A DNA stretch of 64,000 bases from Acidobacteriota bacterium (GCA_013289835.1 JABCZG010000003.1:62001-126000); one strand, 5' to 3'. Shown: positions 54,295 through 62,688, numbered from the stretch's first letter. A program made the numbers and translations. The notes: generated from the sequence alone by a model not told the origin.

Positions 54295-54388
54295 TAAATC
54301 CTTTAAATGCAACACTTACAAATTCCCCCGTAAGTGCTGCAAACAAACGACTTACGCAAATCTTAACTCCTTTAGATGCAACACTTAC
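54295..54388 (+). repeat. Three 25-nt motifs before fumC, middle copy inverted
   Basis: Copies lie at 54295-54319, 54330-54354 (inverted) and 54364-54388. They share TAA.TCCTTT..ATGCAACAC and TTAC ends. The inverted copy can pair with its neighbours and form hairpins. The motif matches the three copies before xseA. Confidence 0.8.
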
Positions 54389-54551
54389 AAAAAACAAGGG
54401 AGTGTGAGCCACGCACTTCGGCGATCTAAGGTCAACCGCCTATTTTCCACCCGTCCACCACTTTGCCTCCTTACTTCGTTACTTCATTACCTCCTTGCTT
54501 CGCTACTTCAATACCCCTCTCGCACCTTACCCACGGTTTATTCCTTTTCCG

Positions 54552-54579
54552 ACTGTCAGCTGTAAACTGTCGACTGTCA
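54552..54579 (+). repeat. Four-unit heptamer repeat before fumC
   Basis: ACTGTCA, GCTGTAA, ACTGTCG, ACTGTCA lie in exact 7-nt register. Rotated, the unit differs by one base from the heptamer before xseA (ACTGACA). Confidence 0.75.
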
Positions 54580-54661
54580 GCCTCCTCAGGCATGAACCAC
54601 CCACGAGCCACCCCTCACTTACTGGTAGAATTGTCCCAGCAGCACAATCCAGGAGCCACCC

Positions 54662-56077
54662 ATGTCTGAAGCCGCCAAAACCGCAGCCTCCATCCCCACT
54701 CGCACCGAGTCCGACTCCATGGGCAAGATCGCCGTCCCCGCCGACCGCTACTACGGCGCGCAGACCGCCCGCTCGCTCATCCACTTCGCCATCGGCAAGG
54801 ACGTCATGCCGCCCGAGCTCATCCGCGCCTTCGGCATCCTCAAGAAAGCCGCCGCGCTCGTCAATCAGGATCTCGGCAAGCTCCCCGCCGACAAAGCCGC
54901 GCTCATCACGCAGGCCGCCGACGAAGTCATCGCCGGAAAACTGAACGACCACTTCCCCCTCCGCATCTGGCAAACCGGCAGCGGCACGCAAACCAACATG
55001 AACGTCAACGAAGTCATCTCCAATCGCGCCATCGAAATCGCCCTCGGCGAAATGGGCAGCAAAAAGCCCATCCACCCGAATGACGATGTAAATATGTCGC
55101 AATCCTCCAACGACACCTTTCCCGCCGCCATGCACATCGCCGCCGCCACGGAAACCGCGCGCCGCCTGCTCCCCGCCGTGAAAAAAGTCCGCGATGCCCT
55201 CGACGCCAAAGCCAAGGAATTCGCCGGCATCGTCAAAATCGGCCGCACCCATTTGCAGGACGCCACCCCGCTCACCCTCGGCCAGGAATTTTCCGGCTAT
55301 GTGAGTCTTCTCGACCGCGATGGCGGCCGCATCGCCGTGGCTCTTGACGGCCTCTACGATCTCGCCATCGGCGGCACCGCCGTCGGCACCGGCCTCAACG
55401 CCCATCCCGAATTCGCCGTGCGCGCCGCCAAGAAAATTGCGGAGCTGACCAACCTCCCCTTCCGCTCGCATCCCAATAAATTCGCCGCGCTCTCCGCCCA
55501 CGACGAACTCGTCTTCGCCTCCGGCGCGCTGAAAACCCTCGCCGCCTCGCTCATGAAAATCGCCAACGACATCCGCTGGCTCGCCTCCGGCCCGCGCTGC
55601 GGCCTCGGCGAACTCACTCTGCCCGAAAACGAGCCCGGGTCTTCCATCATGCCGGGCAAAGTGAATCCCACGCAGGCCGAAGCCCTCACCATGGTCTGCG
55701 TGCAAGTCATGGGCAATGATGCCGCCATCGGCTTCGCCGGCTCCCAAGGCAATTTCGAGCTCAACGTTTTCAAGCCCGTCATCATTTTCAACTATCTCCA
55801 CTCCGTCGAACTCCTCGCCGACTCCTGCAACAGCTTCGTCGAACATTGCGTCCAAGGCATCGAGGCCAACACAACGCAGATCGAGCACTACGTCCACAAC
55901 TCCCTCATGCTCGTCACCGCCCTCGCCCCCAAAATTGGCTACGACCAGGCCGCCCAAGTCGCCAAAGCCGCCCATCACTCCCACATCAGCCTCCGCGAAG
56001 CCGCCCTAAAACTCGGCTACGTCACCCCCGAAGAATTCGACGCCCTCGTCAAACCCGAGGACATGACCCACCCATGA
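54662..56077 (+). CDS. fumC: Class II fumarate hydratase
   Basis: The 471-aa protein catalyses the reversible hydration of fumarate to malate. The start has [20 protein letters not shown], the middle [20 protein letters not shown], and the catalytic loop [20 protein letters not shown] with its serine is present. The ATG at 54662 follows AGGAG with 7-8 nt spacing. Its leader is the composite repeat region described above. It is followed after 7 nt by the TIR-like gene, which is lower in GC. Confidence 0.96.
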   Translation: MSEAAKTAASIPTRTESDSMGKIAVPADRYYGAQTARSLIHFAIGKDVMPPELIRAFGILKKAAALVNQDLGKLPADKAALITQAADEVIAGKLNDHFPLRIWQTGSGTQTNMNVNEVISNRAIEIALGEMGSKKPIHPNDDVNMSQSSNDTFPAAMHIAAATETARRLLPAVKKVRDALDAKAKEFAGIVKIGRTHLQDATPLTLGQEFSGYVSLLDRDGGRIAVALDGLYDLAIGGTAVGTGLNAHPEFAVRAAKKIAELTNLPFRSHPNKFAALSAHDELVFASGALKTLAASLMKIANDIRWLASGPRCGLGELTLPENEPGSSIMPGKVNPTQAEALTMVCVQVMGNDAAIGFAGSQGNFELNVFKPVIIFNYLHSVELLADSCNSFVEHCVQGIEANTTQIEHYVHNSLMLVTALAPKIGYDQAAQVAKAAHHSHISLREAALKLGYVTPEEFDALVKPEDMTHP

Positions 56078-56084
56078 GGCAGCA

Positions 56085-57017
56085 ATGACGGACCCCAAAT
56101 TTCATGAACTGCACCATGAGAATCTGCTAGCTCTTTACGACGTCAGTCTGGACATAGACCAGGAAAGACAATTCTCTCCTGACCATATTTCGATCCCCAT
56201 CATGAGGCTAGTAGTACGCTTCAGTGAGCTATTTCCCGGAGATTCTATAGGGACGCGCGACCTTTATTGCGAGGCGAGATGGAAGGCCCTGAAATTCCTG
56301 GAGCGAATCGGGGCTATTAGCAATCTCACGCCTATCGAAGGAAGCCATCGCTGGTACGGGCGTGTAGGAATTGACCTAAGAGGGGATCGTTTCACCCAGA
56401 TTTTCAATGCCATTGAAACTGAATATTTCCGGCGTACAGGCACCAAGGAAGATCGCGGAGGCAACACAGGGACCGAGAGCAAAGTCATGACTACAAACAA
56501 TGGAAACAAAATCTTTGTGGTCCACGGCAGGGACCTACGGATTCGGGACGGAATGTTTATCTTCCTCAGGTCCATTGCGCTGGAACCGATTGAATGGGCG
56601 GAAGCTGTGATGATGACTGGCAAGTCCTCGCCCTACATCGGCGAAATTTTGGAGACGGCTTTTTCGAGAGCGCAAGCGATCTTAGTCCTGCTTAGCGGCG
56701 ACGACGAAGCCCGGCTCCGAGAAGAATTGCGCGGAGTTAACGAAGCAACGTATGAGGTAAGTTTGACGCCGCAGGCAAGACCAAATGTGCTGTTCGAGGC
56801 CGGCATGGCCATGGCCTATAGCCCAGACCGAACCGTGCTAGTGGAGTTTGGCAATCTTAGGCCATTTAGCGACGTCGCGGGGAGACACTCCGTGAAGATG
56901 GACGGATCTTCAAAGAAGCGACAAGAATTGGCGCAACGTCTACAGCAAGCTGGCTGCTTGGTAAAGATGAGCGGAACGGATTGGCACAACGCCGGCGACC
57001 TGAGAGCAACCCTCTAG
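56085..57017 (+). CDS. TIR-like (PF10137/CAP12-type) defence protein
   Basis: This 310-aa protein has an N-terminal region of about 140 residues with an unassigned alpha/beta character and a C-terminal domain of about 142-293. The latter begins KIFVVHGRD (142-150), has LRSIALEPIE, then GKSSPYIGEILETAFSRAQA with candidate active-site Glu 187 or 190, ILVLLSGDD, and ARPNVLFEAGMAMAY (231-245). This is the TIR-like fold found in CAP12/Pycsar-type effectors, which cleave NAD+ on activation. It begins 7 nt after fumC and is followed by a Shedu-type nuclease gene. The GC content looks lower than in fumC, consistent with transfer. Confidence 0.85.
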   Translation: MTDPKFHELHHENLLALYDVSLDIDQERQFSPDHISIPIMRLVVRFSELFPGDSIGTRDLYCEARWKALKFLERIGAISNLTPIEGSHRWYGRVGIDLRGDRFTQIFNAIETEYFRRTGTKEDRGGNTGTESKVMTTNNGNKIFVVHGRDLRIRDGMFIFLRSIALEPIEWAEAVMMTGKSSPYIGEILETAFSRAQAILVLLSGDDEARLREELRGVNEATYEVSLTPQARPNVLFEAGMAMAYSPDRTVLVEFGNLRPFSDVAGRHSVKMDGSSKKRQELAQRLQQAGCLVKMSGTDWHNAGDLRATL

Positions 57018-57046
57018 GACATTGGACGCAAGTGAGATCAACAGAT

Positions 57047-58411
57047 ATGCAAGACCAGAACGCAACAGCGAAAACAGTCGCCGTCAAGTCGACGGCAGAA
57101 CTCACTGGGGAAACCGTGGAAACAGCTCAGAGCGAGCACGCTCCGCGTGTCGCGATTATGGGATGGTGCGATCGGGCCGCAAGAATCGAGGGCCCGCACC
57201 CAGCCCTGACTCACATGAACATCCAGGGGCTTACGTGTTCGCGCGTTTCTTATTTATTCCCGCTTAGCCTGCGCGGCATTACTTTCCTGGTATCTCTGTA
57301 TAACCCAAAAGCCGGTGAATCTTTCACAGTGCAGTTTCGCTATTCCGACGGGGCTAAAGCCTTCGATATAACTATGAATCTAGCCAAGTCCCAACTCTTC
57401 GATCCGGAGCGCCAAGAATACGTAGATTTGAACGCGGGTACAGAAGCGCACGGTTGGTACTTCGTCACCACCCAGGTGGCGAACGATGTTTTGATTACCA
57501 AACCGGATACGCTCAACGCGTTTCTCACCTCGCCGACCGGAGAGCAGTTGCTAGGATCCTTTAATTTTATTCACGCGAGTCTACCGCCTTACTCTGCGGA
57601 TCAAATCGCTGCACTCCGAAGTGATCCTTTGGCCCGAAGAATCATTCGAGTGAGGTACTCCTGTACTGAATGTGGCGCCAAACTCCAGACCTATGCTGGC
57701 TTGGAGAGAAACAAGGCCTTAGAAGATCAGGGGTACTGTTGGTTCGCTGAACTGGGAGAAGAATTTCACTGCGATTGCGGAAAGCTCTCATTCGCCCTCC
57801 AATACATGCGTTCAGGTCTGCACGGTGTATTAAGTAGGAGCTTAACCCCCGACGACCAAGCGGCCGGCGATTACATAAGACTTTACGAAACGACGAAGTT
57901 AGAAGATGATTCGCGACAATTCAAGGCACTCTTAGATCGGAACGCACCGGAGGAAGTGCTCCAGGATTTCCTGGAGGCACACCCCATTTTCTTCTCTAGA
58001 TTCTCCGCCAGCCGGCTGATTCCGAAACCGAAAATTCTGACAAAATATGTCGCCGATTTTGCGATTCTGAACCAGAGAAAAGAATTGCAATTGATTGAAA
58101 TCGAGAAACCGGGCATCCGGCTGCTCACGAAGGAACGACAGATCACGGCAGACCTGCAGCATGCAGTGACCCAAGTAACGGATTGGATCCAAGAGGTAAA
58201 TGACCATAGGACAGCAGTGCTGAGCAGTCTCGAAATAGACCTGAAAGAGGTGGCGGTGGTTCGTGGCGTTGTGATTGCAGGCAAGAGCCCCAGCGATGAC
58301 GAGGGGGCGCGTGCGCTAAGACGGACGTTCTCGGGGGAAGTAGATTTCTATACATACGATGACCTACTCAGAGATATAACCGAAATTATTCGACGAGTCG
58401 CAAACGCGTAG
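57047..58411 (+). CDS. Shedu-type (DUF4263) nuclease with N-terminal zinc-ribbon region
   Basis: The protein has 454 aa from ATG 57047 (a GTG at 57032 is also possible). Residues about 65-190 form a beta-rich domain. A zinc-ribbon-like pair follows: C206, C209 (CTECG) and C242, C244 (CDCG). The C-terminal 160 residues match the Shedu SduA pattern: PEEVLQDFLEAHPIFF, then VADFAILNQRKELQLIEIEK with D337, E351 and E353 as PD-(D/E)xK residues, Q376 in AVTQVTDWI and FYTYDDLLRD near the end. Shedu nucleases act against phages. The pairing with a TIR-like gene suggests a two-gene system; the N-terminal part may sense a trigger. Confidence 0.8.
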   Translation: MQDQNATAKTVAVKSTAELTGETVETAQSEHAPRVAIMGWCDRAARIEGPHPALTHMNIQGLTCSRVSYLFPLSLRGITFLVSLYNPKAGESFTVQFRYSDGAKAFDITMNLAKSQLFDPERQEYVDLNAGTEAHGWYFVTTQVANDVLITKPDTLNAFLTSPTGEQLLGSFNFIHASLPPYSADQIAALRSDPLARRIIRVRYSCTECGAKLQTYAGLERNKALEDQGYCWFAELGEEFHCDCGKLSFALQYMRSGLHGVLSRSLTPDDQAAGDYIRLYETTKLEDDSRQFKALLDRNAPEEVLQDFLEAHPIFFSRFSASRLIPKPKILTKYVADFAILNQRKELQLIEIEKPGIRLLTKERQITADLQHAVTQVTDWIQEVNDHRTAVLSSLEIDLKEVAVVRGVVIAGKSPSDDEGARALRRTFSGEVDFYTYDDLLRDITEIIRRVANA

Positions 58412-58423
58412 TGGAGAAAAAAA

Positions 58424-58442
58424 TGAAGCCGACGCCGAAGAC
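58424..58442 (+). repeat. Left copy of a 19-bp direct repeat flanking the VapBC region
   Basis: TGAAGCCGACGCCGAAGAC occurs here and again at 59587-59605 inside the acetamidase-like gene. It reads in the same codon frame as the KPTPKTV segment of that gene and lies behind GTGGAGAAAAAAATG, so it may be a scar of the gene's original start. Confidence 0.7.
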
Positions 58443-58506
58443 CGTGATGTGGAGCCAGTGTAATGCAGAGTATTCGGCGGAGTTTCCGGGAATGCCGCGA
58501 AATCCG

Positions 58507-58935
58507 CTATTCGAGCGGGTTGGTCCAGCGCAACCCGGGGAAACGAGCGAAGTCCCGGTCGGTGGTGTGGAGGGTGCCGCCATACTCGACGGTCAGCGCC
58601 GCCAAGTCCGCGTCACTGATCGACGGACCGCGCGCTTGGCCTTCCAGCAACATTTGCCGGAGCAGGCTCCAGTGCTGCTCTCCGGCTGGCAAGAGACGCA
58701 CGTTGGGCTGCTCCATCCATTGATCTACGATCTGGACGGCTTCCTCCGGCGTGAACCGCTTTCCAGAGAGTCTTGGGTTCGTGACTATCCGAAGAAAGGC
58801 CGTCACCGTCTGCCATGGTAAACCAACCGGCGTCCCCTCTGAGAATGTTTGCTCGACCCATGCGCGAGCCTTGGCGTGCTGTTGCGAGTCCGAATCGTAG
58901 GCGTACAACAACAGGTTGGCGTCGAGAACGATCAA
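58507..58935 (-). CDS. PIN-domain toxin (VapC-like)
   Basis: This 142-aa protein has the PIN pattern: MIVLDANLLLYAYDSDSQQH with the first Asp, a Glu in the EEAVQIVDQWMEQ region, SISDADLAALTVEYGG with Asp residues, and LHTTDRDFARF with the last Asp. The product is an mRNA- or tRNA-cleaving toxin in this family. It overlaps the antitoxin gene by 4 nt (58932-58935). Confidence 0.92.
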   Translation of the reverse strand: MIVLDANLLLYAYDSDSQQHAKARAWVEQTFSEGTPVGLPWQTVTAFLRIVTNPRLSGKRFTPEEAVQIVDQWMEQPNVRLLPAGEQHWSLLRQMLLEGQARGPSISDADLAALTVEYGGTLHTTDRDFARFPGLRWTNPLE

Positions 58936-59174
58936 CGGTGGAGCGGGCCTTCCAGCGCTTCAATCAAATCCTCCACATGGTCATAACTAAGACCGGGAGG
59001 CAGTCCCAACGGCCGGGGATGAACCGAGAAAGGCTTTGCCGCGGGTTTCGCGGAAGCCATCAACCCCAAGCGAAGAAAGTGGTTCACGGCGGCTTTCAGC
59101 GAAGCGCCGGAACGGCGGAGTTCGCGGCGCAAGAGCTTGACGACGTCATCGTCGAGGGTAAGTGTCGTGCGCAT
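58932..59174 (-). CDS. Ribbon-helix-helix antitoxin (VapB-like)
   Basis: This 80-aa protein begins MRTTLTLDDDVVKLLRRELR, a ribbon-helix-helix DNA-binding start, followed by SGASLKAAVNHFLRLGL. The C-terminal half would bind the toxin. A perfect inverted repeat directly before the ATG (59175-59205) is its likely operator. Confidence 0.9.
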   Translation of the reverse strand: MRTTLTLDDDVVKLLRRELRRSGASLKAAVNHFLRLGLMASAKPAAKPFSVHPRPLGLPPGLSYDHVEDLIEALEGPLHR

Positions 59175-59205
59175 ATCATGATGCTTACAGAATAGGCATC
59201 ATGAT
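59175..59205 (-). promoter_or_regulatory. Inverted-repeat operator of the VapBC pair
   Basis: ATCATGATGC (59175-59184) and GCATCATGAT (59196-59205) are perfect inverse complements separated by 11 nt, and the repeat begins 1 nt upstream of the vapB ATG. TTGACA on the minus strand (59211-59206) overlaps its outer end, so binding would block the promoter. Confidence 0.75.
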
Positions 59206-59327
59206 GTCAAACCATTCTGATTTCTTTGTAGCCACTCGAAAGACGGACGCGCGGACTACGCATGCGCTGGGGAAGTGCAATCAGAATCCGGCTTGACTTA
59301 GCCTAATGCCAGTGTGAGGGTTCAGCT

Positions 59328-60533
59328 GTGAAGACAAAACAAAAACGCGTTTATCAAAAGAAAGCTGCGGAATATATCGCGGACCTTATCCTGGATTCTT
59401 TGGAAGGCCTCGCCGAACCGGAGCGCCGCGGCCGGCTCAAGCGGGTCCACGCCTCACTTAGAGCCGTCTCTGGCAAGTCGGGTAAGCGGCCTAGACACTC
59501 CAGTTTCCCAATCGCCCTTTTTGTTTCTCTAGTTTTCGCAAATTCGCTGTACGCGCAGAATGTGCCTTCGCAGGCGACGTACACGCTGAAGCCGACGCCG
59601 AAGACGGTGGCTTGGGGCTACTACGACGCGAAGGCCGCGCCGGTGCTGCGCGTCAAGTCGGGCGACACGGTCGAGATTCAGACGCTCATCACCAACAGCC
59701 CGAAGCGGTTGGAAGACGCGGGCTTGCCACCGGACCAGGTCGAGCAAACGCTGCGCGACATCACCGACCAGGTGAAGGACAAAGGGCCGGGCGGGCACAT
59801 TCTCACCGGTCCGATTTACATTGAAGACGCGCAGCCCGGCGACGTGCTCGAAGTCAAAATTCTCTCTATAAAGCTCGCCATTCCGTACGCCTACAACGCC
59901 TTCGGCCCCGGCCGCGGCTTTCTGCCCGACGATTACCCTTACGCGAAAATAAAAATCATTCCGCTCGATGAAAAGCGCATGGTCGCAAAATTCGCGCCCG
60001 GCATCGAGATTCCGCTGCATCCCTTTTTCGGCAGCATGGGCGACGCGCCTCCGGAAAGCGCCGGCCGCTGGAACAGCGGTCCGCCGTGGATCATGGCCGG
60101 CAATCTCGATAACAAGGACCTCGTCGCCGGCTCCACGCTCTACATTCCCGTGCACGCCCCCGGCGCGCTCTTTGAAGTTGGCGACGGCCACGCCGGCCAG
60201 GGCGACGGCGAAGTGGACATCACCGCGCTCGAAACCTCGCTCATCGGCACACTCCAATTCATCGTCCGCAAGGACCTGCACCTGAAGTGGCCCCGCGCCG
60301 AAACCCCCACCCACTACATCACCATGGGCCTCAACGACGACCTGAACGCCTGCGCCACCCTCGCCGTCCGCGAGATGATCGATTTCCTCGTCACCGAAAA
60401 ACATCTCTCCCGCGACGACGCCTACATGCTCGCCAGCACCGCCGCCGACCTCCACATCACCGAACTAGTCGACGGCAACAAAGGCGTCCACATGATGCTC
60501 CCAAAATCCATCTTCGTTTCTGCTGCGAAATAA
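59328..60533 (+). CDS. Acetamidase/formamidase-family protein with N-terminal extension
   Basis: The frame from GTG 59328 gives 401 aa. Residues about 1-57 form a basic, helical segment (KKAAEYIADLILDSLEGLAE), then a hydrophobic signal-like stretch (FPIALFVSLVFANSLYAQ, about 60-77), and from about 84 the acetamidase fold: YTLKPTPKTVAWGYYDA, GGHILTGPIYIEDAQPGDVL, PGIEIPLHPFFGSMG, and GNLDNKDLVAGSTLYIPV. The start codon has GAGG-type sequence before it. An internal signal peptide is unusual, so the first part could be a fusion remnant; the mature enzyme may begin after the internal signal. Confidence 0.85.
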   Translation: MKTKQKRVYQKKAAEYIADLILDSLEGLAEPERRGRLKRVHASLRAVSGKSGKRPRHSSFPIALFVSLVFANSLYAQNVPSQATYTLKPTPKTVAWGYYDAKAAPVLRVKSGDTVEIQTLITNSPKRLEDAGLPPDQVEQTLRDITDQVKDKGPGGHILTGPIYIEDAQPGDVLEVKILSIKLAIPYAYNAFGPGRGFLPDDYPYAKIKIIPLDEKRMVAKFAPGIEIPLHPFFGSMGDAPPESAGRWNSGPPWIMAGNLDNKDLVAGSTLYIPVHAPGALFEVGDGHAGQGDGEVDITALETSLIGTLQFIVRKDLHLKWPRAETPTHYITMGLNDDLNACATLAVREMIDFLVTEKHLSRDDAYMLASTAADLHITELVDGNKGVHMMLPKSIFVSAAK

Positions 60534-60539
60534 ACTGCG

Positions 60540-61130
60540 ATGGGCTGGTCACTTTCATGGGCTGCGCTGAAAGGCGGCAATCTCCAAACAGCCTGCGCGG
60601 CTTTGGGTCTGCGCGCGACAGGGAAACGCGAAGGAATCGCCGAATCCAAAATATCCGGAACTGCGCTTCCCACAGGTTGGTACGTAGTTGTATTTAATCG
60701 GACTGAGATCAAGGATAAGACTCTTCAGAAGCTGTCCCAGGCAGGCGAAGCCATCGGCTGTTTCGTCGAGGATCATGTAATGTTCAGTTCGGCCTCCGCT
60801 TGGAAGAACGGCAACAAAGTTTGGCGTGTTGCACACAACGGTGAGGAGGACAACGTTTTGCATCTCGAATCCAGCGGCGACCTTCCTCCTGAATTTGAAA
60901 GCATTCGCAAGAACGTGTTTGCCAAGCAAGCGCAAGAGGCCGCGGAACCTGACGACCTCAAAGTGGATCACGTATACGAGCTTCCCGCGGAGCTCGCCAA
61001 AAAGCTCACGGGCTTCCGGCACGATCAGGACACGCCCGGATTGGTCGACGAAGCGTTTGAAGTACTCGAACCTGCGGAAAGTTCCAGCTGGAATCCACTC
61101 AAAAGACTTCTCCCAAGGGGTAACAACTGA
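60540..61130 (+). CDS. Hypothetical protein, 196 aa
   Basis: The protein starts MGWSLSWAALKGGNLQTACA and is rich in charged residues, with WKNGNKVWRVAHNGEEDNVL and a helical C-terminal part (LPAELAKKLTGFRHDQDTPG). No signal peptide is evident. It follows the acetamidase-like gene after 6 nt. The opposite strand carries a similarly long frame, but this strand has the more ordinary protein composition and ATG placement. No family is recognised. Confidence 0.6.
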   Translation: MGWSLSWAALKGGNLQTACAALGLRATGKREGIAESKISGTALPTGWYVVVFNRTEIKDKTLQKLSQAGEAIGCFVEDHVMFSSASAWKNGNKVWRVAHNGEEDNVLHLESSGDLPPEFESIRKNVFAKQAQEAAEPDDLKVDHVYELPAELAKKLTGFRHDQDTPGLVDEAFEVLEPAESSSWNPLKRLLPRGNN

Positions 61131-61160
61131 AAGCAGAGTTGCCACGGGGAACGACAGTCG

Positions 61161-62291
61161 TCAGTAGTCGTAGATATGTTCGATCCTGATGCCCCGAGTC
61201 GAGAGGGAATTGAGAACGGAATGGAGCGAGCGTACAGGACCTTCGAGCGCAATACGCTTCACGTCCGGCTGGGTGAGAAAGCTCTCCGTGAACAACAAGC
61301 TCCCGTCGCTCGCCGGCAAATCGTAATTCCAGTTTTTCGGCGCCACCACGGTCAGCATGATTTCATCGTTCCCGGCGATTTGCGCGAAGCGAACGCCGCG
61401 CGCGGCGAGCTTCACCGAGATGTCGGTAAATTCCTGGTAGCGCGGAATGCTGACGACAAACGATTGAGGACCAACATGCTTCACGTTCTTGATTCGAGAA
61501 AATTCCTGGAACAAGGTTCCAGGCGCATTCTCGATCCACGTGTACGTCTCGTCGCTTTCCGTCCCGTACGTCACATGGCTCGCAAACAGCATGGCATGCG
61601 CATAGACCGCCTCGATGCCGTAATCAACGCTGAGAATGAATTTGCGCTCCCACTTGCGGATCGGATGCTTGCCCCACAGCGGCGTTTCTTTCCACAGTTG
61701 CGCAAGCGCGTGTCCAAAATGAAATTCATAGAACGGGCGAATGTACACGAAGTCCGCGTACTCCCTCGCCACACGCGCGGCGTAAGCGTCTTCCTCCACG
61801 AGTTCGTGCGAACTTGTCCACTCGCTGAGGCGCCCGATGGTTTCCTCGTACGCGCCGCGAATCGAATATTCCAGCGCGAAGCTTCCGCCCAGCACCATCG
61901 AACTCAGGTGATCCCCAAAATTAAATTGATGCCGGCTCTGCGTCAGCCCGCAAATAAAACAGTACGAACGCCAGTATTGTCCAATGGAGGCGAAATACGG
62001 AAACCCGCTCGGCAAATTCTTCGGCAAGTATTGGGCGCGCTCTTCGTAGCTCCAGACGATGTACCACTCCGGATACGAAAAATACGAGTCCTCGAGCGGC
62101 CGCCGGTTTTTCTCGCCAACGTCTGCCGCGGGATTTTTCTCGCTAGCCGCAATCTGCGGCAGCGGACCGACGGGTTTCACGAAGGCGCACTTCAACCAGA
62201 AAACCGCGATGAACAAAACGAGCGCGCCAAAACAAATCAGAAAAAATGGCAGGACTCTTCGCCACAGGAAGCGTTTCAGCCCTTGCAGCAT
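61161..62291 (-). CDS. Membrane-anchored protein of unknown function, 376 aa
   Basis: The N-terminus MLQGLKRFLWRRVLPFFLIC and the helix FGALVLFIAVFWLKCAFVKP form an anchor. The large domain has two aromatic-rich segments (DSYFSYPEWYIVWSYEERAQ and YADFVYIRPFYEFHFGHALA) and a later part with VVSIPRYQEFTDISVKLAARG. Two cysteines lie in YCFICGL. No family is recognised. It lies 7 nt behind the small membrane gene (62299-62688) and is probably co-transcribed. Confidence 0.65.
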   Translation of the reverse strand: MLQGLKRFLWRRVLPFFLICFGALVLFIAVFWLKCAFVKPVGPLPQIAASEKNPAADVGEKNRRPLEDSYFSYPEWYIVWSYEERAQYLPKNLPSGFPYFASIGQYWRSYCFICGLTQSRHQFNFGDHLSSMVLGGSFALEYSIRGAYEETIGRLSEWTSSHELVEEDAYAARVAREYADFVYIRPFYEFHFGHALAQLWKETPLWGKHPIRKWERKFILSVDYGIEAVYAHAMLFASHVTYGTESDETYTWIENAPGTLFQEFSRIKNVKHVGPQSFVVSIPRYQEFTDISVKLAARGVRFAQIAGNDEIMLTVVAPKNWNYDLPASDGSLLFTESFLTQPDVKRIALEGPVRSLHSVLNSLSTRGIRIEHIYDY

Positions 62292-62298
62292 CAGGCGA

Positions 62299-62688
62299 TC
62301 ACGCCGCCGCGGTATTGCGGCTCACTTTGGCAGCAATTAGAAACGCAGCAATGAAAATCAGAATGTGCGGACCATTCACGAGGATATTCGTTTTCAATGA
62401 AATCTGATTCAGATGCGAAATAAAATAAACGGCGACATCAATCAAATACCACGTTCCCAGAACATAAAAATAAATTCGCGCGCCCTTTGCTCCACTGAGC
62501 GCGCCGGCCACCCCAAGCGCACCGGCAAACAAATGACCGATGTCCACGATCCGCGTCATGTGGAACAAGCCGAACATCAGCCCGTTCGCATCCATGATTC
62601 CCGGGACGTAGTCGAGCAGATACACACCGAGAAAAAACGCCGCAAATCCCCACGCACACTTCTGTATCGTCGTTACTTGTTTAGGCAT
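62299..62688 (-). CDS. Small multi-pass membrane protein, 129 aa
   Basis: The protein has three to four hydrophobic segments (about 10-30, 45-65, 72-92 and 103-122), with MFGLFHMTRIVDIGHLFAGA between the first two. No family is recognised. It precedes the 376-aa membrane protein on the same strand with 7 nt between. Confidence 0.65.
   Translation of the reverse strand: MPKQVTTIQKCAWGFAAFFLGVYLLDYVPGIMDANGLMFGLFHMTRIVDIGHLFAGALGVAGALSGAKGARIYFYVLGTWYLIDVAVYFISHLNQISLKTNILVNGPHILIFIAAFLIAAKVSRNTAAA

Larger units (their letters stand above)
53924..54661. other. 738-nt intergenic leader region before fumC
   Basis: This stretch holds a dispersed repeat at 53977-54058, a perfect promoter at 54141-54168, a 25-nt motif array at 54295-54388, a TTACTTC-type microsatellite near 54470-54515, and heptamers at 54552-54579. 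The open frames across it are repeat-derived and low in complexity, so no gene is called. Confidence 0.6.

Noticed and set aside
54170..54565. 131-codon frame in the fumC leader
   Set aside because: It is made of the repeated 25-nt motifs and a TTACTTC-type microsatellite, so its residues repeat and it has no protein-like pattern.
60555..61145. 196-codon minus-strand frame opposite the hypothetical gene at 60540
   Set aside because: Both strands are open, but the plus-strand product has ordinary composition and lies close behind the acetamidase-like gene; the minus-strand product lacks recognisable features. Not excluded with certainty.
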